A DNA stretch of 64,000 nt from SB15 sp964639245 (GTDB taxonomy: Bacteria > Chloroflexota > Anaerolineae > Aggregatilineales > J027), in the NCBI GenBank assembly GCA_964639245.1, contig CAZXCU010000011.1, positions 124,001 through 188,000 of the forward strand, given 5' to 3'. This document shows positions 34,399 through 41,760 of this stretch, in pieces. Below the pieces are notes generated by a model. The model was given only the letters and a program-made list of their open reading frames with translations, was not told the DNA's origin and ran no database searches. The position numbers were made by a program, and so were the translations under genes. Each line of letters begins with the position of its first letter. Position 1 is the first letter of the stretch.

Positions 34399-35392
34399 AC
34401 CCACGCCACAAGAACGCTGGCAAGCCTTTCGCGCTACCCTTCCTCGCCCTACCCTCTGGCAAAAAATTGGCATTGTTGGCACGTTTTTAGGAATGCTCCT
34501 GCTTTTTATCGTTTTTTTACTGCCCTTTTTACTGGGTTTGGGTGGCCCTCAAACCGTCGAAGCAGAGAAATTAGCCGACCCCAACGGCGCTTTCATCGAA
34601 ATTGATGGGCAGCAAATGTACTATATGCATCAAACGGGCGAGGGTGAAACCATCCTCTTGATTCACGGCTTTAATGAATCCACCGTCACATGGCAAGACA
34701 CCCTTCCCGCACTCAAAGGCTATAACGTTTATGCGCTGGATCTGGTTGGTTTTGGGTTGTCCGAAAAAGGACTGGAGGCTAATTTAAGCCATCCTGCCCA
34801 AGCCGAACGTATTGCCCGTTTTATGAACGTACACCACATCGAAAAAGCCCATTTCATAGCGCACGCGATGGGGGCAAATGTTGTGTTACATTTTGCGCTC
34901 GCCTATCCTGACCGGGTGGATTCGTTGATTTTAGCCAATGCGACACTGCAAACCGCCAGCACCGCCGCTATGCCGGAATTTGTGCTGGATATACCCTCCT
35001 TCAAACGGTGGGCGCGAGTGTTATTACGATGGATTATACCAGCCACAACTGAAACCCAATTATTGAGCGCGGCTGCAAAAGAGGAAATGATAACGCCTGA
35101 ACTTGTTCAAGCCTATGACCGCACGCTCTCTACAAACGATTGGGATTTGTCGCTTTTGGGGATGGTGCGGGACAGCGCCTTCAATACCCTTCCCGCCAAT
35201 TTTGAGCAGCTAGATATTCCGATATTATTTCTCTGGGGGGCAGAAGATGGCTGGATTTCCCCTAAAATAGGTCAACAGTTCGCCCGAGATTTCACGGATG
35301 CCGACTATGTAGAAATAGAAGCAGTCGGGCATTTGCCCATGCACGAATCGCCCGATGAATTTAATCGGCGGGTGCTGGAATTTCTGGATTAA
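34388..35392 (+). CDS. Alpha/beta-hydrolase fold protein with Ala in the nucleophile position
   Basis: 334 residues. A membrane helix at about 28-51 is followed by an alpha/beta-hydrolase domain: LLIHGFNESTVTWQD (oxyanion region), then the nucleophile elbow AHAMGANV where canonical GxSxG has Ser, here A160 (codon GCG). The acid D287 (WGAEDGW) and base H315 (VGHLPMHE) are present. So two of three triad residues remain. Either it is catalytically inactive and binds a ligand, or the elbow aligns differently. It overlaps the SDR by 11 bases and ends the operon, followed by a perfect hairpin. Confidence 0.85.
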   Translation: MPNKPTPQERWQAFRATLPRPTLWQKIGIVGTFLGMLLLFIVFLLPFLLGLGGPQTVEAEKLADPNGAFIEIDGQQMYYMHQTGEGETILLIHGFNESTVTWQDTLPALKGYNVYALDLVGFGLSEKGLEANLSHPAQAERIARFMNVHHIEKAHFIAHAMGANVVLHFALAYPDRVDSLILANATLQTASTAAMPEFVLDIPSFKRWARVLLRWIIPATTETQLLSAAAKEEMITPELVQAYDRTLSTNDWDLSLLGMVRDSAFNTLPANFEQLDIPILFLWGAEDGWISPKIGQQFARDFTDADYVEIEAVGHLPMHESPDEFNRRVLEFLD

Positions 35393-35393
35393 A

Positions 35394-35418
35394 ACTGGCA
35401 AGTACATCACTTGCCAGT
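35394..35418. terminator. Bidirectional terminator between convergent hydrolase and M23 genes
   Basis: ACTGGCAAGT and ACTTGCCAGT pair as a perfect 10-bp stem with a 5-base loop, directly after the hydrolase stop and 10 bases from the end of the M23 gene. The minus-strand tail is TTTTAAT. Confidence 0.75.
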
Positions 35419-35427
35419 CGGTTGCAT

Positions 35428-36423
35428 TTAATCGGTGGAAGTCACCACCACCGGAAGTTGAATTTCAATGAAGGAAGCACGACCTTCTTCGACGATGACT
35501 TCGGTGGTGTAAAGCAGATTACGGGCTTCACCAACCTTTAAATCGTACACCCCTGCTGGCATATCGCCGATAACAATATTTTCTTGCAGGAGGGGGTCAC
35601 TGTTGACCAAGCCTTCAGCATATGTCCAACCGGAAAAATAACGCCCCTGCCCGATAAGTTCTACCCGTGTATCTTTGACAAGGTTGCCATTGGCATCGGT
35701 AATCCGCGCTGCAAAAACGCCGTGTCCCTCCCAAGAAACTGTCCATAATTCGGGGTTATAAGTTGCAGCATAACTATAGGGGTCGCCAATACGAATTTCA
35801 AAATGGAGATGTGGCCCAAACGCCACACCTTCTGACCCCACCGCCGCAATCGTATCGCCAATTTTTACTGTGTCACCAATGCTGACTTTTGCGCTCGAAA
35901 TATGACCGTATAAAGTAAACAAGGGACGACCATCAGGAGCAGTATAATTGTGCTGAATGACAACCAGATTGCCGTAAAAATCGGTTTGTGGGCCAAACAT
36001 GACTTCTTTATCCGACCCGGCATAAAAAACCGTGCCACTCCCTGCCGCGATAATCTGAGTACCGTAGCTGTTTTCAATATCAATACCGTGATGAATATTG
36101 AGTCCGCCGCCTGCGGTTGACCCATAGGCATAACCTCGCGCTGGGTAATCAATGATCACACCGGAATAATCGCGGACAAAGGGGCGACCTAGCCAAAAAT
36201 GTCCATTTTCAACGGGGGTTGGTGAAGGACGCGGGGTATTGGTCGGAATGGCAGTGGGTGGAGAAAAAGTGGGCGTATAGGTAAAGGTAATCACCGCGCC
36301 GGGAATGACGGAAACGGTGGGCAATGGTGTCGGGCTTTGGGCAGTGAGTGAGGCACTTTCCGCCACAAAACCAGCACCTGTCAAAACTGCAAGGATAAGC
36401 AGGAGAATGCTGAAAAATTTCAA
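35428..36423 (-). CDS. Secreted M23 metallopeptidase (peptidoglycan hydrolase type)
   Basis: 331 residues from a TTG at 36423, chosen because AAGGA lies eight bases upstream and it gives a clean signal peptide (KFFSILLLILAVLTGAGFVAES); an ATG at 36483 lies inside the upstream gene. A Thr/Pro linker (about 30-75) precedes the M23 domain. Zinc ligands are visible as NIHHGIDIE (HxxxD) and HLHFEI (HxH). The C-terminal 90 residues are a beta domain of unknown role. Members cleave peptidoglycan cross-links. It follows FTCD by 2 bases. Confidence 0.87.
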   Translation of the reverse strand: MKFFSILLLILAVLTGAGFVAESASLTAQSPTPLPTVSVIPGAVITFTYTPTFSPPTAIPTNTPRPSPTPVENGHFWLGRPFVRDYSGVIIDYPARGYAYGSTAGGGLNIHHGIDIENSYGTQIIAAGSGTVFYAGSDKEVMFGPQTDFYGNLVVIQHNYTAPDGRPLFTLYGHISSAKVSIGDTVKIGDTIAAVGSEGVAFGPHLHFEIRIGDPYSYAATYNPELWTVSWEGHGVFAARITDANGNLVKDTRVELIGQGRYFSGWTYAEGLVNSDPLLQENIVIGDMPAGVYDLKVGEARNLLYTTEVIVEEGRASFIEIQLPVVVTSTD

Positions 36424-36425
36424 AC

Positions 36426-38030
36426 TTAGTTTCCTTCGGTTAAGCCGCTGCGCTGCGAAGCAATGCTGATAATACGCGGGCAAAGCTGACGGGCAGATGT
36501 GACAATGTGGTCAATTTCATCCGTATAGCGCTGCACCAAGGTTTCATCCTGTACCCCCATCAAATTGACACGCACGTTTAAGGCCGAGCCTTCAATCGCC
36601 GCGAGGGCCATGTGCGCTCCAACAGCGGCATCAATCGCGGCGTTGTGGTTGCCAATTTCGGTCACTTGCCCCAGCAGTTGGAGCGCTTCGTAGCCAAGAC
36701 GGGCAACCTGTAACGGTACCTCTGCGGCGTGGAGAGTTGCTTTCTGGATAGCGGGCTGGCGGTCTGGATTGTCTTTGGGCAAACGGATGGTGTACATGAG
36801 GTGGTTAAAGGCCTCAATATCATCCTCAATACCATCCAGCAATTTTTGGCGCAGCACCCCCGCCGTCGATTTAATGGCGTGCATGTTGTTTTCAACAGAT
36901 TCATAGCCCCGCTTGCCGATGGTCAAGCCAGAGGCCATTTCTGCCAGTGCTGCGGCTAATGCCCCTGCCGAGGCCGAAACTGCCCCTCCGCCGGGAGTCA
37001 CCGTAGATTGGGCAACGGATTCAGTAAACGCAGCAGGGCGATTGTAATGGTCAATGGATGGCAGGACGATATGCGTAGTGGCATCATCGGTGAGGGGCGG
37101 TTCTTCTGTCGCCAAAGGTGTGCGTTCCGCCTCCGCCTGTGCCAATCGACGCTCTAAAATTCGGTGGGGGTCAAAATCTGCTAATTGCAAATACCACTGC
37201 ACGCTGTCAATCAAGGCAGCTTCGGGAATTAACCCCACCAACTCACACGATTCTACGGTAACACCATAGCGGGCGGCTTCCAGTTTAAGGAGTTCCATGA
37301 CACGGTAAATCGGTGTCTGGGTAATATCGGTCAAATTCATGCTGACCTGTGCTTTGCCATCAACCAAAAATCCGGCGCTTTTAACATTTCGCAATCCACC
37401 ACTTGAATTGCGGATGGCACGGGCAATTTTTTGGGCGATTTCGACATTGGCGGTATTCAGATAGGCATTGTAAGCAACCAACAGAGGTCTTGCACCAATC
37501 AGGACAGCTCCGGCTGACCCCAACTGTGCTGGCCCAACATCAGGAATCCATTCCGGGTCAATCCCTATCACCTCACGCAGGTGTTCATATTGAAACGACG
37601 GACGACGAATCGCCGCTAAATCTTGATAATTTGCCCGTAGCGCCGCCGATTCGTAAAAATACACCGGAATTTGCAGTTCATAAGCCACCCGGCGGCCTAC
37701 CCGATGCGCCATTTCAACGCACGTTTGCATTGTGACATCGCGCAAAGGGATAAACGGTACGACATCGGCAGCCCCAAAACGGGGATGTACCCCGAAATGC
37801 TCCTCTAAATCAATCAATTGGCTGGCGGTACGGATTCCAGCAAAAACGGCTTTTTCAACCTCCTCTGGCAACCCCGCCAGCGTCACCACACTGCGGTTGT
37901 GGTCGGGGTCAGAGGTGGTATCCAGAATGTAGACCCCGCCTGCCCGTGCCATTGATTCGACAATTGCAGCAACGACCTCTGGACGGCGACCTTCACTAAA
38001 ATTGGGGACACATTCAACGAGTGGCTTCAA
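36426..38030 (-). CDS. ftcD: Bifunctional glutamate formimidoyltransferase / formimidoyl-THF cyclodeaminase
   Basis: 534 residues from a TTG at 38030 with AAGGAG upstream. It moves the formimino group of N-formimidoyl-glutamate to tetrahydrofolate and then deaminates it to methenyl-THF, in histidine breakdown. N-terminal transferase domain, residues 1-300: CVPNFSEGR, SDPDHNRSVVT, GVHPRFGAADVVPF with H82, the catalytic position in mammalian FTCD. C-terminal cyclodeaminase domain, about 340-534: TPGGGAVSASAGALAAALAEM and NNMHAIKSTAG. A Pro/Thr linker (about 300-330) joins them. No other hut genes are in the window. Confidence 0.92.
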   Translation of the reverse strand: MKPLVECVPNFSEGRRPEVVAAIVESMARAGGVYILDTTSDPDHNRSVVTLAGLPEEVEKAVFAGIRTASQLIDLEEHFGVHPRFGAADVVPFIPLRDVTMQTCVEMAHRVGRRVAYELQIPVYFYESAALRANYQDLAAIRRPSFQYEHLREVIGIDPEWIPDVGPAQLGSAGAVLIGARPLLVAYNAYLNTANVEIAQKIARAIRNSSGGLRNVKSAGFLVDGKAQVSMNLTDITQTPIYRVMELLKLEAARYGVTVESCELVGLIPEAALIDSVQWYLQLADFDPHRILERRLAQAEAERTPLATEEPPLTDDATTHIVLPSIDHYNRPAAFTESVAQSTVTPGGGAVSASAGALAAALAEMASGLTIGKRGYESVENNMHAIKSTAGVLRQKLLDGIEDDIEAFNHLMYTIRLPKDNPDRQPAIQKATLHAAEVPLQVARLGYEALQLLGQVTEIGNHNAAIDAAVGAHMALAAIEGSALNVRVNLMGVQDETLVQRYTDEIDHIVTSARQLCPRIISIASQRSGLTEGN

Positions 38031-38101
38031 AAATCCTGCTCCTTGCCAATTCGGGCGGAATTATAGCATAGGGTTCGCACTGAATTGAGACTCATGTTAT
38101 A

Positions 38102-39292
38102 GTGGCGAAGGTGAAACGTCAGGCGTGGTTTTTGGTACTTATTTTTATGACAGCGTGGGGAAGTGCCATGCTGTTGTTTCGGATTCCTGCTTTGGCACAG
38201 GAACAAACCCCGACTCCCTTGCAGCGTCCCACCTTGATTTCGACGGGACTCCCCCCGGTACAAAATCAGAACAATGTGTCCGGTTCAGCATTGCCAACGC
38301 AATCTGCCCCGACCAGCATCCCACGCGCCACCCGCACACGTTCGCCAAGAGTCACTTCTACGCCGCGTCCAACCAACACGGCGACCATCACGCTGTCACC
38401 GACGAATACACCTACCGCCACTGCCACTTCGACCAGCACCACTACGCCAAGTTCAACCAATACAGCGACAGCGACCAGTACGCCGAGTGCGACGAACACG
38501 GCAACCAGCACAGCAACTTATACAGCCACGAATACGGCGACTTTTACGCCAACCGATACGCCTACACCAAGCGGCACACCTACTATTACGCTGACACCGA
38601 CGGAATCCACCACGCCGACCATTACTTATACCGTTACTTTGACATCATCACCGACAGCAACGCTCACGGCAACTCTGACGGAAACTGCCACTTTAACAGC
38701 AACACCAAGCGCAACCAACACTGCCACACAAACATTTACTCCCACCGCCAGTAACACTCCCACGGCGACGAATACACCCACTGCTACCTACACCCCGACC
38801 CCAACAATTACGCCTACTGCTACGGAAACTCCGATACCAATTAGTGTGACCAATCAAGCAGATTCGGATACAGACGAAGAGGCCACCAATGACATAGCAC
38901 CCTTCTTTTTGTTAGGAATTGCTGCCATGGTTGGGTTAGGGGGCTATGTAATTTTGTATGCGCTTAATGGAGCAGCGATAGACCGCTATGCCACAGGCTT
39001 TATCATGCCGATTTGCCCCGTGTGCGAACAGGGCTACCTGAATATTGAGGAACGGCCTTATCGTGTCTTAGGAATCCCGCGTGTACGGCGAACGGTGCGC
39101 TGCGATAACTGCCGTTCTGTGCTGCGAGAAGTTGGGCGGCGGCGCTGGCGATATGCGGTTGATCCGAACGCCAACCAAACCCTCTACAGCGAATTGAATA
39201 ACAAAACAGTTTCAGAAGTCGAATTGTTGAGTTTTGCGCCCGAAGCCACCCCCGAAGATGCGTCCCCATCCTACATCGAAGACTCAGACTGA
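38102..39292 (+). CDS. Thr-rich mucin-like membrane protein with cytosolic zinc ribbon
   Basis: 396 residues from a GTG at 38102 (a GTG at 38111 is also possible). A signal sequence (about 8-30) leads to an almost pure Thr/Ala/Pro/Ser/Asn stretch at 70-248, with triplets such as TNTPTATATS and SPTATLTAT. This is a probable glycosylated stalk. An acidic segment and a membrane helix at 266-288 follow. The C-terminal part has C305-P-V-C308 and C334-D-N-C337, a zinc-ribbon-like fold with a basic stretch RRVRRT-type between them. It would face the cytosol. The repeat DNA is coding, not a non-coding repeat. It overlaps the response regulator end by 9 bases. Confidence 0.8.
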   Translation: MAKVKRQAWFLVLIFMTAWGSAMLLFRIPALAQEQTPTPLQRPTLISTGLPPVQNQNNVSGSALPTQSAPTSIPRATRTRSPRVTSTPRPTNTATITLSPTNTPTATATSTSTTTPSSTNTATATSTPSATNTATSTATYTATNTATFTPTDTPTPSGTPTITLTPTESTTPTITYTVTLTSSPTATLTATLTETATLTATPSATNTATQTFTPTASNTPTATNTPTATYTPTPTITPTATETPIPISVTNQADSDTDEEATNDIAPFFLLGIAAMVGLGGYVILYALNGAAIDRYATGFIMPICPVCEQGYLNIEERPYRVLGIPRVRRTVRCDNCRSVLREVGRRRWRYAVDPNANQTLYSELNNKTVSEVELLSFAPEATPEDASPSYIEDSD

Positions 39293-39985
39293 TTTACCGA
39301 CAAACCGATAGCCAATGCCATATTCATTTTGAATATAGGTGGGGTTTTTAATATCCGGCTCGATTTTGCGGCGCAGGTGTGAAACGTAAATGCGCGGGTA
39401 GTGATGTTCGGTGGTGTATTCATAACCCCAAACCTGTTCCAATAACTGTTGAAAGGTCAGCACTTGCCCCCGATGGCGGATGAACGTTGCCATCAATTTG
39501 AACTCAGTCGGTGTTAAACGCTGCTCCACGCCCTGCACCGTCACCCGTCGCCCTTCAATATCGACATTCAGATAATCATCGGTATATCCAAGCGCAACCG
39601 GGCTGCGTTCCGGGCTACTGACATCCGCACGACGCAGCAGGGCTTTGATACGCGCCCGAAATTCGACAGCCCCAATCGGTTTCCGCACGTATTCATCCGC
39701 GCCCATTTCCAACCCGCGTGCAATATCTTCTTCCGCAATTGCCGTGGCAGACAGCATCAAAATCGGGGCGGTGGAAAGTTCACGGACACGCTGACAAACC
39801 GTGACCCCATCCATCATGGGTAACTGGACATCCAACACGGCCAAATCTGGCTGGGCATTGTGGAATTTCCGCAGTCCTTCCAGACCATTGGTTGCGGTGA
39901 TAATTTCGTAATCTTCTTCTTGGAGTGCCATTTCCAGCATCCGCAGCATCCGCGGGTCATCTTCAACAATGAGAATTTTCGCCAT
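39284..39985 (-). CDS. Response regulator, OmpR/PhoB type
   Basis: 233 residues. Receiver domain 1-120 with phosphoacceptor D52 (LAVLDVQLPMMDG), acidic pair D9-D10 and K101-type (YVRKPI). DNA-binding winged helix 135-230 (LTPTEFKLMATFIRHRGQVL, IYVSHLRRKIEPD, YGIGYRFVG). No histidine kinase gene is adjacent. The C-terminal 9 bases overlap the convergent mucin-like gene. The regulon is unknown; pst genes in this window are 23 kb away and no link is shown. Confidence 0.92.
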   Translation of the reverse strand: MAKILIVEDDPRMLRMLEMALQEEDYEIITATNGLEGLRKFHNAQPDLAVLDVQLPMMDGVTVCQRVRELSTAPILMLSATAIAEEDIARGLEMGADEYVRKPIGAVEFRARIKALLRRADVSSPERSPVALGYTDDYLNVDIEGRRVTVQGVEQRLTPTEFKLMATFIRHRGQVLTFQQLLEQVWGYEYTTEHHYPRIYVSHLRRKIEPDIKNPTYIQNEYGIGYRFVGKSV

Positions 39986-40057
39986 AAAAACCTGTGCTTT
40001 GCCTGACCAATTGAACTGCGTTTCATTTTATCACACTTAGCCGTCCGTTGTATTTTT

Positions 40058-41674
40058 GTGAAGCTGTCTTTAGAATTGCACAGGATTTATCGAAGGATGT
40101 GCCTTGTGCCTTACCAATTCAATGGCAACCGCCGTCATAGCCATCAATTCGGGGTGGGTTGGTCTCGTTGGGGCGCATACAACCCCAATTCCCTGACCGA
40201 ACCTTGGCTGAATGCAATTCCCGGCGGGTTGGCATGGTTGGCATTGGTTTTGGTGCTGGTCGGCGCGGTGAAAGCCCCCACCCTCATGTTAGTCGGGGCA
40301 ATTGTCCTGAGTTTTTACACGACCACGCGGTTTGCCTTTGCGGGGGTGGCACTGGTCAAGGGGCTACGGCATGTCCAAGAATGGGAACATAAAGACTGGC
40401 ACGCGGAATATGAACGGCTGAAAACCCGCGCCAGTTTGCCACTCGAAAAAGTTCATCATCTGGTCATTATCCCCAATTACAAAGAAGAACCCGAAACCCT
40501 TTGTCGCACGCTCGACCGACTGGCAGAACAATCGGTTGCCCGTACCAACATGACTATTATGTTGGCGATGGAGTCTGGCGAGGAAAATTCTGGTGAAAAA
40601 GGCGAACTTCTGCGGCAGCAATATGAACATTTATTCACCCATTTTTTTGTAGCGGTACACCCCAAAGGAATTCATCAGGAAATGCAGTGTAAATCTGCGA
40701 ATGAAGCGTGGGCTGCCCGTCTGGCTAAAAAACTCCTGACCGAAGAATTTGGTTATCCAATCGCCCACATTGTCGTTACCACGATGGATGCGGACTCTCT
40801 GTGGCATCCCCGTCATATGGAAGCGCTCGGCGTATTGTTTGCGACCAATGAAGACCGTCATAAAACCTTCTGGCAAGCCCCCATTCGCTATCATAGCAAC
40901 GTGTGGGACATTAACCCGATGATGCGCCTGCTGCATGGCTACTCCACCGCGTGGGAACTGGCCTATCTTGCTGCCCCTTGGTGGCCTGCCTTGCCGATGT
41001 CGTCCTATTCGCTGAGTCTCAAATTGCTGGATTCGGCGGGATACTGGGATGCTGATGTGATTGCCGATGAATGGCATATGTACATCAAAGCCTATTTTCA
41101 TCGGGACGGCGATTTATATTTGCAACCGATTTTTTTACCCTTTTTAGCCAATGCAACGGGGGGCAAAAATCTTTTGGATGCGATTCGCCAGCGCTATAAC
41201 CAGACCTTACGCCATGCGTGGGGGGCAAAAGAAATCGGGTATACCATCGCCATGATGCAGGAACACCCGCAGGTCAACCGATGGAAAAGCCTCAATTTGT
41301 TGGTGCGGGTAGCTCATGATAATTTGTTAGGGGGGGCAGGCTCGGTGATCATTACGCTGGGAACGCAACTCCCCGCCCTGTTGCACCCTTCAATGGTCAG
41401 TGAATGGGCTAAAACGCCAATTTTCCTGTTGCTGCAACTTTCTTTTACCATGGTTGCCCTGCTCACCTTTTTTGTCTGGCTGGTCGATGTCCGCACCCGT
41501 CCATCCAGACCTTCTCCCATGACTCGCCAAGAGCGCTTTTTCGCTTTGATTAGTATTCCGTCCCTCACCTTGTTAACGCTCATTTGTGTGGCGATTCCGG
41601 TGTTGCATTCACAAACGCGGCTGATGTTCAGTATGCCGCTGCAATTCCGCGTAACCCGCAAGATTTTTAAATAG
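40058..41674 (+). CDS. Membrane glycosyltransferase, family 2
   Basis: 538 residues from a GTG at 40058 (an ATG at 40097 would remove 13 residues). Membrane helices at about 57-85 and 85-100 come before the GT-A domain, which starts near 133 (HHLVIIPNYKEEPETL). The metal-binding D244-A-D246 is in TTMDADSLWHPRH; the acceptor region includes ADEWHMYIKAY, where the DE-W form suggests the catalytic Asp. C-terminal helices at about 415-440, 447-472 and 487-515. Cellulose- or hyaluronan-synthase-like enzymes share this layout. It probably builds an envelope polymer or transfers a sugar to a lipid. Confidence 0.85.
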   Translation: MKLSLELHRIYRRMCLVPYQFNGNRRHSHQFGVGWSRWGAYNPNSLTEPWLNAIPGGLAWLALVLVLVGAVKAPTLMLVGAIVLSFYTTTRFAFAGVALVKGLRHVQEWEHKDWHAEYERLKTRASLPLEKVHHLVIIPNYKEEPETLCRTLDRLAEQSVARTNMTIMLAMESGEENSGEKGELLRQQYEHLFTHFFVAVHPKGIHQEMQCKSANEAWAARLAKKLLTEEFGYPIAHIVVTTMDADSLWHPRHMEALGVLFATNEDRHKTFWQAPIRYHSNVWDINPMMRLLHGYSTAWELAYLAAPWWPALPMSSYSLSLKLLDSAGYWDADVIADEWHMYIKAYFHRDGDLYLQPIFLPFLANATGGKNLLDAIRQRYNQTLRHAWGAKEIGYTIAMMQEHPQVNRWKSLNLLVRVAHDNLLGGAGSVIITLGTQLPALLHPSMVSEWAKTPIFLLLQLSFTMVALLTFFVWLVDVRTRPSRPSPMTRQERFFALISIPSLTLLTLICVAIPVLHSQTRLMFSMPLQFRVTRKIFK

Positions 41675-41760
41675 CATCGTTTCTTCGTTTTTCCGTACTG
41701 AATTTTTATCTGGTTAAAAGTTGGGTACACTGGAGACATTCAGCCGATGAAAGACTCACC

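Noticed and set aside
38300..38850. Short repeated DNA words that look like a tandem repeat or CRISPR-like array
   Set aside because: They are codon repeats for Thr, Ala, Pro and Asn within one open frame; units are irregular and there are no spacers.
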